This document shows, in pieces, positions 1 to 5,757 of a DNA stretch of 16,551 nt (the stretch's first letter is position 1; each line of letters starts with the position of its first letter). This DNA is from CAZULF01 sp964621215 (GTDB taxonomy: Bacteria; Pseudomonadota; Gammaproteobacteria; UBA1113), in assembly GCA_964621215.1 (NCBI GenBank), contig CAZULF010000043.1:1-16551 (forward strand). The letters run 5' to 3'. The translations under genes were made by a program, and so were the position numbers. The notes beneath the pieces are model-generated. The model worked only from the letters and a program-made list of their open reading frames with translations, searched no databases and was not told the origin of the DNA.

Positions 1-702
1 TTAGATTTAATGATTGAATCGATACAGTCTGTTCTGCAAGTGCATTTACAAAATCAATTTTTTTACGATAGTTGAGCATCAACGTATAATAAATTACCCA
101 CCAAGCACTATGCAGGCAGTCTATAGATGTAGGCATAGAATGGTTATTTAAGGTTAAGCACTCCAATTTTTTTGCGAGCAAAAAGGCTCGTAACCATCTG
201 ATTTCTGCGTTAATTTGGCTCCAAAGCTGGGAGAATCTAAGGAATCAAAAGGATCTACAATGAAGCAACGATATGTAGCGGTAGGCACACCTGCGCGAGA
301 CTCTTCATCTTGATCACTTTCGTCACTAGGAACCGGCAATATAACACAACTCGCCCAATAATTCTGAAGACCTGGTTTCCCAGTAGACGTGGGATCAATG
401 AGCATCATAGCAATGATCGGAGCTACTCGAGTATTGTCTGAGTGTGTTGGAGAAGCACTAAGAGAAATACTAGGTTGTGGTAATTTAGCAATCTCGGTTT
501 TTAGAGCTTGTACAGCATGATCAGGAGTCACAGGTTGATGCAGAACAATGATGGCTGCCTCTAATCCGTCGTCGCCAGTAAATGCTTGAGTTAAAATAGC
601 GTGGATATCGTCGGAGCTTGGTACAGGTACCTGGTTAATATTCACTTTATCTTCATGAAATTTTAGCGACAATAATTGTGCTTTTAATTCTTGACTCTTC
701 AT
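1..702 (-). pseudogene. Frameshifted gene of unknown function, possible cysteine-protease-like fold; runs off left edge
   Basis: An ATG at 702 preceded by a good ribosome site (GGGAG, about 7 nt upstream) opens 182 codons that stop at 154. Just before the stop is a run of seven A (coding strand; T run at 167-173). Adding one A, or a -1 slip there, keeps the reading frame open all the way to base 1, adding about 56 protein-like residues including DCLHSAWWVIYYTLML. The gene therefore looks like one longer protein broken by a one-base indel and truncated by the window edge. I do not recognise the family with confidence. The order NYWASCVIL, then FIVDPFDS, then a Cys at the start of a W/Y-rich hydrophobic helix loosely recalls the His-Trp/Asp/Cys order of Ulp1-like (clan CE) cysteine proteases, but the His is replaced by Asn-Tyr. 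No signal peptide or membrane segment is evident. The unbroken part is 154-702. Confidence 0.6.
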
Positions 703-737
703 TGATTTCTCCCTCTAGAACAACAAGATATAGGCAT

Positions 738-743
738 ATTATA
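738..743 (-). promoter_or_regulatory. Candidate -10 box for the leftmost gene
   Basis: A perfect TATAAT reads on the minus strand about 36 nt upstream of the ATG at 702. No convincing -35 box is visible at the expected distance, so this is a weak call in very AT-rich DNA. Confidence 0.3.
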
Positions 744-838
744 TTAAATAAGCTATGTACACCATAAATTATTGTTTATATTTTATATAAGCATCCATAA
801 AAATATTGAGGTTTTTTTGTAGGGAACTCAAAATACAA

Positions 839-1948
839 TTAAGCAAAAACATACCGCTGCAATGGATCTAATATACAATAATAACCTTCTTGATTCTTGT
901 ATACATAGTCTTTTTCTACTAATACATTCAATGCTTGAGAAATTGTAGTCAAAGGCATTTTTGCCTTACTCGAAAAATCCACGCCCGTGGGTTTATCAGT
1001 TGAACCATAACGTGCTAATGAAATAAATAGTTTTTTTTGGTTGACGGTGAGAAGATCAATTTCCTTTTCAATCTGCGAACGATTTTTCTTTTGCGCATTT
1101 ATCCCAACAGGCATCAACGTCTGCTTCAGAGGGAAGATCGTAAAGCCATAATTTCGAACAGAGATAATTTACATAATAGGGATGATTTTCGGTGAGCTCT
1201 AGGATTCGTATTATTGTATTTTCTGTCAGATATGCATTCCATTGCTCATGTGCTGCTGTTTGAATATAATCAATATAATGTTCATTGGCAATACGTCCTA
1301 AATAAATTGTGTCACACATTTTATAAAAAGGCCTATTACTGTCAAAAAACATATCTTCGACTAAATGGCGATTACTACCGGAGAATATATAGGTGATTTT
1401 TTTTGATATCTGTGCAACTTGTCTTATGGCTGCTTCAATAGAATAGTCTTGACTGATTTCTTTTAGTCGTTGAAACTCGTCAATAAACATCACTAATGAT
1501 AGATTTTCTTTCACTGCAAGATCATATGCAACTTTTCTAGTGCTTGCTGAATATTATCTGCTGGACGCTTTTTACGTTCTTTAATTTCAACACGTAGTCC
1601 TATCGATGTGAATACAACATTAATATCCATATCAGAAAAGAAATTGGTGGCAACTCTTAATAATTGCTTAGGGCGTGACTCAATTTTTCCAAGTAATTGT
1701 CCAATGCCATTAAAAATGGCACGTTCAATATCTTCTTCTGTTAATTCCTTATAGAAATCGACTTTAGTAAAAAGTGTATTATTTTGCTCAAATGCACGTA
1801 GAACAAGACTCATTTTTCCATAGCGTCGTGGAGACATAACTAATGTTGGCTTGCTCAGTTCTATATTGCGCTTCAAATGACGTAGTTCTAATATCCGATT
1901 ACAAAATGAGCTACCGCTTGCTGTGCTAAGTGGAAAATAGTCAATCAT
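839..1948 (-). pseudogene. Archaeal-type AAA ATPase (ATPase_2-like), broken by two frameshifts
   Basis: Three overlapping reading-frame pieces together make a full-length ATPase of about 369 residues. Piece 1 (1948-1511) has the P-loop SPRRYGKMSLV. Piece 2 (1514-1068) has the Walker B region LVMFIDEFQ, the sensor-like FSGSNRH and the family-typical ENHPYYVNYLC. Piece 3 (1117-839) is a winged-helix-like end finishing in YYCILDP, as this family does. The pieces join if one A is added to the A run at 1533-1536 (giving ALEKVAYDLAVKENLS) and one A is removed from the run at 1083-1087 (giving AKENRSQIEKEI). The two indels compensate each other. The P-loop threonine is replaced by Met (ATG; the usual ACG is one transition away), which also suggests decay. 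The start is supported by AAGGAAT just upstream. Family members often pair an ATPase with a DNA-binding domain; their role is mostly unknown. Sequencing error at the A runs is the alternative. Confidence 0.8.
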
Positions 1949-1958
1949 GAAAATTCCT

Positions 1959-1993
1959 TACTTTATGTTACATAGTTTATGTAACATAAAGTA
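1959..1993. promoter_or_regulatory. Perfect 16-bp palindrome upstream of the ATPase gene
   Basis: TACTTTATGTTACATA (1959-1974), a 3-nt spacer and its exact reverse complement (1978-1993) lie 11 bp upstream of the ATPase ATG. TATGTAA-like half sites recur to the right (TATGTAAC at 1993-2000 and TTATGTAA at 2005-2012). The position fits an operator, possibly bound by the ATPase's own winged-helix domain. That link is inference. Confidence 0.55.
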
Positions 1994-2043
1994 TGTAACT
2001 GGTTTTATGTAATAATTTTAAAAGTGTCATGGCAGATATACCA

Positions 2044-2080
2044 TGTCCTAATAGTGACAAAAATCATCACTATTAGGACA
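2044..2080. promoter_or_regulatory. AbiE operator-like inverted repeat 1
   Basis: TGTCCTAATAGTGA (2044-2057), 9 nt, then its perfect reverse complement (2067-2080). Its spacing and sequence match the second repeat 83 bp downstream. AbiEi antitoxins are known to repress their own operon by binding inverted repeats in the promoter, so these are probable AbiEi sites. Confidence 0.7.
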
Positions 2081-2098
2081 CATCAACATCATTCATGC

Positions 2099-2125
2099 TT
2101 GACTTTATCGAGATTCAGATATACT
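2099..2125 (+). promoter_or_regulatory. Candidate promoter for abiE operon
   Basis: TTGACT at 2099-2104 resembles a -35 box and TATACT at 2120-2125 a -10 box, with a 15-nt spacer that is shorter than ideal. Transcription would start inside inverted repeat 2, so a repressor bound there would block it. Confidence 0.4.
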
Positions 2126-2126
2126 A

Positions 2127-2163
2127 TGTCCTATATGTGACGAAATATATCACTATTAGGGCA
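2127..2163. promoter_or_regulatory. AbiE operator-like inverted repeat 2
   Basis: TGTCCTATATGTGA (2127-2140), 9 nt, then TCACTATTAGGGCA (2150-2163): an imperfect copy of repeat 1 with identical arm and spacer lengths. The preceding AGATATACYA is also shared, so the whole block looks duplicated. It ends 4 bp before the abiEi ATG. Confidence 0.65.
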
Positions 2164-2167
2164 TGTT

Positions 2168-2971
2168 ATGTTTATTGAATATCTTGAAAAATTACGATCT
2201 GGTGGAAAGAGATATTTCACTTCTCAAGAGATCATGCAGGCTCTTAACCTCTCTTATGGTGCTGCAAGAGCGGGTTTGTCTCGACTAAAAAGAGATGGGA
2301 AGCTTGTTAGTCCAGTTAACGGACTATACGTTATCGTACCTCCTGAACACAAATCATATGGTTCTATTCCAGCTGAGGAATTAATTCCTATTATGATGAA
2401 ATATCTTGATGCGGAGTACTATGTGGCGCTACTTAGCGCAGCAGGATTTTATGGCGCTTCACACCAAAAGCCTATGGTTTTTCAAGTTGTCACTAATAGA
2501 CGAATTAAGCACTCATTAAAATTTGGTCAGGTCCATATAAAGCTGATCCACAAAAAATCTTTGACTGATTTACCTATTAAGGATTTTGTTGTCAGTACTG
2601 GTTATTTAAAAGTTGCAACACCTGAGTTGATAGCGATCGATTTGTTGAAATTTCCAAAGCATGCGGGAGGTATGAATAATATTGCTACTGTCTTATCTGA
2701 GCTCATAGAAAGCGTGGATGTTCACAAACTTATAACGCTTGCTGAAAACATGGGCGAACGTTATCAATTGCAACGCCTAGGCTACATTATAGAAAAAACA
2801 GATGTGATGGATGATGATATAAAGAAAACTATTATTGATGCGCTTACAGAATATGTGTCGTCTCACATGAAAACCTATACCCCATTGGCTTCTAACATAT
2901 CAAGGATTGGTCATCCGCGATGTAGAAAATGGAAAATTATTGAAAACACCGACTTTGAGAGTGATTTATGA
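2168..2971 (+). CDS. abiEi: Type IV toxin-antitoxin system antitoxin AbiEi
   Basis: 267 residues, the usual size for AbiEi antitoxins. Residues 1-60 form a winged helix-turn-helix (FTSQEIMQALNLSYGAARAGLSRLKRDGKLV...NGLYVIVP), the DNA-binding part that represses the operon. The rest matches the C-terminal antitoxin domain, with YYVALLSAAGFYGASHQKP and the PELIAIDLLKFPKHAGG segment typical of the family. In type IV systems the antitoxin does not bind the toxin but opposes its effect, and it also autoregulates transcription. The ATG at 2168 is about 7 nt downstream of a weak TTAGGG ribosome site that overlaps operator repeat 2. The stop codon overlaps the start of the toxin gene by ATGA (2968-2971), indicating translational coupling. 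No damage is seen. Confidence 0.92.
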   Translation: MFIEYLEKLRSGGKRYFTSQEIMQALNLSYGAARAGLSRLKRDGKLVSPVNGLYVIVPPEHKSYGSIPAEELIPIMMKYLDAEYYVALLSAAGFYGASHQKPMVFQVVTNRRIKHSLKFGQVHIKLIHKKSLTDLPIKDFVVSTGYLKVATPELIAIDLLKFPKHAGGMNNIATVLSELIESVDVHKLITLAENMGERYQLQRLGYIIEKTDVMDDDIKKTIIDALTEYVSSHMKTYTPLASNISRIGHPRCRKWKIIENTDFESDL

Positions 2972-3753
2972 TCCCAGAAAATTTTATTGAACAATGGCAA
3001 AATTCTGTTAGATGGCGGACACTTCCGCAAATAGAGCAAGATTTAGTGATCAGCAGAGCTTTGGTTGATTTATACAATGAACCTTATATAAAAGATGCAC
3101 TTGTATTTCGTGGAGGCACTGCACTTAATAAATTATTCTTAAAGCCTCCAGCAAGGTACAGTGAAGATATCGACTTTGTGCAGAAAAGACCAAAGCCTAT
3201 TGGAAATACCATTGATTCGATCAGAATGTTGTTAAAACCATGGCTAGGTGATCCAAAATGGAAAATTACCGAGCGTAGTGCGAAGTTGATTTATAAATAT
3301 GAGTCCATCAACAAAGTTCCCACCAAATTAAAAATTGAAATTAACACGACTGAGCATTTCCAGGTATTGCCTTTACGCGTAGAAAAGTTTGATGTGCAAT
3401 CTGAATGGTTTAATGGCTCTGCTGATATTATCACTTATGAAATTGATGAGCTTATGGCAACTAAGCTGCGTGCTCTATATCAGCGCCGAAAAGGTAGAGA
3501 CTTATTTGATGTATGGTATGTAACCAAGCAACAATTGATTGACCTAGACAGAGTTTTTGAAATTTATTCAAAATATTGTGCTAACGACAACACCCATATT
3601 CGAGGAGAAGATTTTTTAAAGAATTTGGCATTGAAGAAGAAGCACCCAGATTTCCAATCCGATATGAGCTCATTATTACCCATAGAATTGAATTGGAGTT
3701 TTGAAGAATCTTATCAATTTGTTGTAGATAACGTCATTAGCAGGCTGCCGTAA
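2968..3753 (+). CDS. abiEii: Type IV toxin AbiEii, nucleotidyltransferase
   Basis: 261 residues with the DNA polymerase beta-like nucleotidyltransferase signature of AbiEii toxins: FRGGTALNKLF (47-57), the metal-binding SEDIDF with D67 and D69, LKIEIN (121-126), and ELMATKLRAL...GRDLFDVWYV with K166, R177, D178 and D181. Characterised members transfer nucleotides and give reversible growth arrest or abortive infection of phage. The related MenT toxins modify tRNA acceptor stems with pyrimidines. The target here is unknown. The catalytic motifs are intact, so with the upstream antitoxin and operators the module looks functional, unlike the broken ATPase next door. It lies directly upstream of a tRNA-Ser locus, a common insertion position for accessory modules. 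Confidence 0.92.
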   Translation: MIPENFIEQWQNSVRWRTLPQIEQDLVISRALVDLYNEPYIKDALVFRGGTALNKLFLKPPARYSEDIDFVQKRPKPIGNTIDSIRMLLKPWLGDPKWKITERSAKLIYKYESINKVPTKLKIEINTTEHFQVLPLRVEKFDVQSEWFNGSADIITYEIDELMATKLRALYQRRKGRDLFDVWYVTKQQLIDLDRVFEIYSKYCANDNTHIRGEDFLKNLALKKKHPDFQSDMSSLLPIELNWSFEESYQFVVDNVISRLP

Positions 3754-3777
3754 GCATTTAATGATGAGAAAATAATC

Positions 3778-3927
3778 ATGACTACAATTATTGAAACAGA
3801 AAGGCTGATTTTAAGAACTTCGAAAAAAGAAGACGCAGATCCCTATTTTCAAATTAACCAAGACCCAAAAGTAATCGAGTTATTGTGCGGCCCATTACCG
3901 ATGGAGCAAGTGAATGATTCATATTAT
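3778..3927 (+). pseudogene. GNAT acetyltransferase, N-terminal remnant
   Basis: From an ATG at 3778, about 50 codons read TTIIETERLILRTSKKEDADPYFQINQDPKVIELLCGPLPMEQVND, the recognisable N-terminus of a RimJ/RimL-type GNAT acetyltransferase (TERLILR opening). Similarity ends where the tRNA-Ser CCA end begins (3928-3930); a chance reading frame then continues through the tRNA. The acetyl-CoA binding motif of GNAT proteins, about 60 residues further on, is absent, and the missing C-terminal part is not visible elsewhere in the window. The gene was probably cut by recombination at the tRNA 3' end. A purine-rich GATGAGAA lies about 10 nt before the ATG. Confidence 0.75.
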
Positions 3928-4018
3928 TGGCGGAGAGAGAGGGATTCGAACCCTCGATACGGGATTAGCGTATACACACTTTCCAGGCGTGCGCCTTCAA
4001 CCACTCGGCCATCTCTCC
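3928..4018 (-). tRNA. serT-like (tRNA-Ser-GGA): tRNA-Ser (anticodon GGA)
   Basis: On the minus strand the gene begins GGAGAGATGGCCGAGTGG and ends with TTCGAATCCC, the complementary TCTCTCC, a G discriminator and an encoded CCA. The acceptor stem is perfect over 7 bp, the anticodon loop CTGGAAA gives GGA, and the long variable arm (TACG..CGTA) makes it a class II serine tRNA. Length is 91 nt including CCA. Upstream of it are tRNA-derived repeats rather than a clear promoter. Confidence 0.96.
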
Positions 4019-4329
4019 GTTTTTTCAAACTCTTTCTTTAACTGCCTCTTCTGCGCGAGGGATTGACTCGGCACATCCATGTGCCTCGGGGCTGCGCCCC
4101 GGCCTGCGGCCGTCCAAAACGGCATCCTGCCGTTTTGTCGAACCCTCGATACGGGTTTAGCGTATACACACTTTCCAGGCGTGCGCCTTCAACCACTCGG
4201 CCATCTCTCCGTTTTTTCAAACTCTTTCTTTAACTGTCAACCCTGCGGGAGGGATTGACTCGGCACATCCCTGTGCCTCGGGGCTGCGCCCCGGCCTACA
4301 GCCGTCCAAAACGGCATCCTGCCGTTTTA
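3946..4329. repeat. 192-bp tandem duplication containing tRNA-Ser and a hairpin unit
   Basis: Copy 1 (3946-4137) and copy 2 (4138-4329) run in register: most of the tRNA-Ser, a shared TTTTTTCAAACTCTTTC flank, a ~25-bp divergent stretch and one 75-bp hairpin unit. The copies differ in the tRNA variable arm (ATT versus TTT) and in the stretch before the hairpin unit. Confidence 0.85.
4138..4210 (-). pseudogene. Truncated tRNA-Ser copy
   Basis: A 73-nt minus-strand copy of the tRNA-Ser 5' part: acceptor 5' strand, D arm, GGA anticodon arm, variable arm and part of the T arm. It lacks the acceptor 3' strand and CCA, so it cannot form a mature tRNA. One substitution lies in the variable arm loop. 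Confidence 0.85.
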
Positions 4330-4339
4330 ATGACTCGGC

Positions 4340-4439
4340 NNNNNNNNNNNNNNNNNNNNNNNNNNNNNNNNNNNNNNNNNNNNNNNNNNNNNNNNNNNNN
4401 NNNNNNNNNNNNNNNNNNNNNNNNNNNNNNNNNNNNNNN
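4340..4439. other. Assembly gap of 100 N
   Basis: Exactly 100 undetermined bases inside the tandem array. The round number suggests a placeholder, so the true copy number of the 75-bp unit is unknown. Confidence 0.98.
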
Positions 4440-4563
4440 TGCGCCCCGGCCTACAGCCGTCCAAAACGGCATCCTGCCGTTTTAATGACTCGGCACATCC
4501 CTGTGCCTCGGGGCTGCGCCCCGGCCTACAGCCGTCCAAAACGGCATCCTGCCGTTTTAATGA

Positions 4564-4579
4564 CTCGGCCATCTCTCCG
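4564..4579 (-). pseudogene. Detached 5' end fragment of tRNA-Ser
   Basis: CGGAGAGATGGCCGAG on the minus strand is identical to the first bases of the intact tRNA-Ser plus one flanking base. It sits at the far end of the hairpin array, next to non-repeat sequence that looks like the original tRNA upstream region. Confidence 0.75.
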
Positions 4580-4596
4580 CAACATAAGAGCGCTAG

Positions 4597-4623
4597 GATA
4601 TAGTAAGAGTTGCTTGTTGGCAA
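4597..4623 (-). promoter_or_regulatory. Candidate original tRNA-Ser promoter
   Basis: On the minus strand TTGCCA (-35-like) is followed 15 nt later by TATATC (-10-like) and a GC-containing CTAGCGC region before the tRNA-Ser 5' fragment. If used, transcription would cross the whole hairpin array to reach the intact tRNA. The boxes are imperfect. Confidence 0.35.
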
Positions 4624-4652
4624 GGCCGTTTCGGGATAATATACGAAAGCCT

Positions 4653-4732
4653 CGTAGCCTGGATGGAGCGAAGCTGAATCCGGGGTTCTTGAACAGAAAA
4701 CCCGGATTCAGCTTCGCTCCATCCAGGCTACG
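4653..4732. repeat. 32-bp perfect inverted repeat (REP-like hairpin)
   Basis: Arms 4653-4684 and 4701-4732 are exact reverse complements with a 16-nt spacer. The arm motif (CGTAGCCTGGATGGAGCG..., ...AATCCGGG) resembles an interspersed palindromic element common in proteobacterial genomes. It lies 26 bp before the cystathionine beta-synthase-like gene and could be a mobile REP/MITE-type element or a terminator for the flanking region. Confidence 0.85.
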
Positions 4733-4758
4733 GACCTGTGTGAAAGAAGGACATTAAA

Positions 4759-5736
4759 ATGACAACCATTTTCAAAGATACGCTCTCCATGATTGGTAAT
4801 ACACCTATTGTTGAATTAACCGAATTCGATACCGGTTGCTGCCGGTTATTTGTCAAATTAGAAAACAAAAATCCGGGTGGGTCGATTAAAGATCGTATCG
4901 CTTTGTCCATGGTGGAGGCGGCTGAGCGTGAGGGGCAATTAAAACCAGGCGGCACCATTATTGAAGCAACCGCGGGCAACACCGGCATTGCGTTAGGACT
5001 GGTTGCCAGCTTAAAAGGTTATAAATTAAAAATTGTTATGCCCGATAAAATGAGTCCTGAAAAAGTCGCTCATCTTCGTGCATTAGGCGCTGAAGTCATC
5101 ATAACACGCTCGGATGTGGTAAAGGGTCATCCTGAATATTACCAAGATATGGCTCAACGCTTAGCCAGTGAAATGACAGATGCATTTTATATCGATCAAT
5201 TTAATAACCCTAATAATCCATTAGCGCATGAACGAACAACTGCACCAGAGATCTGGGAGCAAATGCAGCATGATGTCGATGCCATCGTTTGCGGTGTAGG
5301 TTCGGGCGGAACATTGTCGGGTATTGGTCGCTATTTTAAACGCACCGCTCCACAAGTAGAAATGATTGTTGCCGATCCCAACGGATCGATCATTGCAGAT
5401 ATGGTGAACAAAGGGACCCATGAAACACCCGGTTCGTGGTTAGTCGAAGGTATCGGCGAGGATTTCGTGCCTAGCATTTGCGATTTATCGCTAACACATA
5501 AGGCATACTATGTAAGCGATCAGGAAGCCATACAGACTGCCTACGATTTATTAAGATTGGAAGGCATCCTTGCCGGCTCCTCCACCGGTACTCTACTCGC
5601 TGCAGCATTACGCTATTGCAAAGAGCAGACCACACCCAAACGCGTGATCACTTTTGTCTGCGATACTGGCGATAAATATCTTTCTAAAATGTATAACGCT
5701 GAATGGCTGAAGAAAAATAGTGTCGTTATAAAATAG
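4759..5736 (+). CDS. PLP-dependent cystathionine beta-synthase / cysteine synthase
   Basis: 325 residues of the fold-type II pyridoxal-phosphate family, cytoplasmic, in sulfur amino acid metabolism. The PLP lysine is K44 in GGSIKDR; TAGNTG binds the substrate carboxylate and cofactor, GSGGT holds the PLP phosphate, and GSSTG follows near the C-terminus. The EGIGEDFVP segment is closer to cystathionine beta-synthases (EGIGYDFIP in animal enzymes) than to CysK or CysM, so serine plus homocysteine to cystathionine is the likelier reaction, but O-acetylserine sulfhydrylation cannot be excluded. There is no C-terminal regulatory CBS-domain pair. The start is supported by AAGAAGGA about 8 nt upstream of the ATG. 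It stands alone: a hairpin repeat lies upstream, and the next gene converges with only 21 bp between the stop codons. Confidence 0.9.
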   Translation: MTTIFKDTLSMIGNTPIVELTEFDTGCCRLFVKLENKNPGGSIKDRIALSMVEAAEREGQLKPGGTIIEATAGNTGIALGLVASLKGYKLKIVMPDKMSPEKVAHLRALGAEVIITRSDVVKGHPEYYQDMAQRLASEMTDAFYIDQFNNPNNPLAHERTTAPEIWEQMQHDVDAIVCGVGSGGTLSGIGRYFKRTAPQVEMIVADPNGSIIADMVNKGTHETPGSWLVEGIGEDFVPSICDLSLTHKAYYVSDQEAIQTAYDLLRLEGILAGSSTGTLLAAALRYCKEQTTPKRVITFVCDTGDKYLSKMYNAEWLKKNSVVIK

Positions 5737-5757
5737 CGCCTATTGATAACCTAGATT

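Larger units (their letters stand above)
4064..4579. repeat. Array of ~75-bp four-hairpin units, interrupted by a gap
   Basis: Units start with TGACTCGGC at 4064, 4256, 4331 (cut by the gap), an unseen start (remnant 4440-4485) and 4486. The array ends at 4561 in TGACTCGGCC followed by tRNA-derived sequence. Exact 75-bp spacing is seen between 4256/4331 and 4486/4561. Each unit is GC-rich and made of consecutive hairpins; in unit 1 these are 4070-4085 (GGCACA/TGTGCC), 4087-4101 (CGGGGC/GCCCCG), 4100-4112 (CGGCC/GGCCG) and 4116-4136 (AAAACGGCA/TGCCGTTTT). No open gene is supported here. Confidence 0.85.

Noticed and set aside
789..840. Terminator after the ATPase gene
   Set aside because: Only a 5-bp TTGAG/CTCAA stem with a long loop is visible, too weak to call.
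4064..4579. Possible CRISPR array
   Set aside because: Units are adjacent 75-bp palindromic copies with no unique spacers, and no cas genes are present.
4038..4757. Open frames of 60-98 codons across the repeat array
   Set aside because: They translate the tRNA and hairpin repeats, and two read through the N gap. They show no independent protein character.
5737..5757. Bidirectional terminator between the convergent CBS-like and giant genes
   Set aside because: The 21-bp gap contains no convincing stem-loop.
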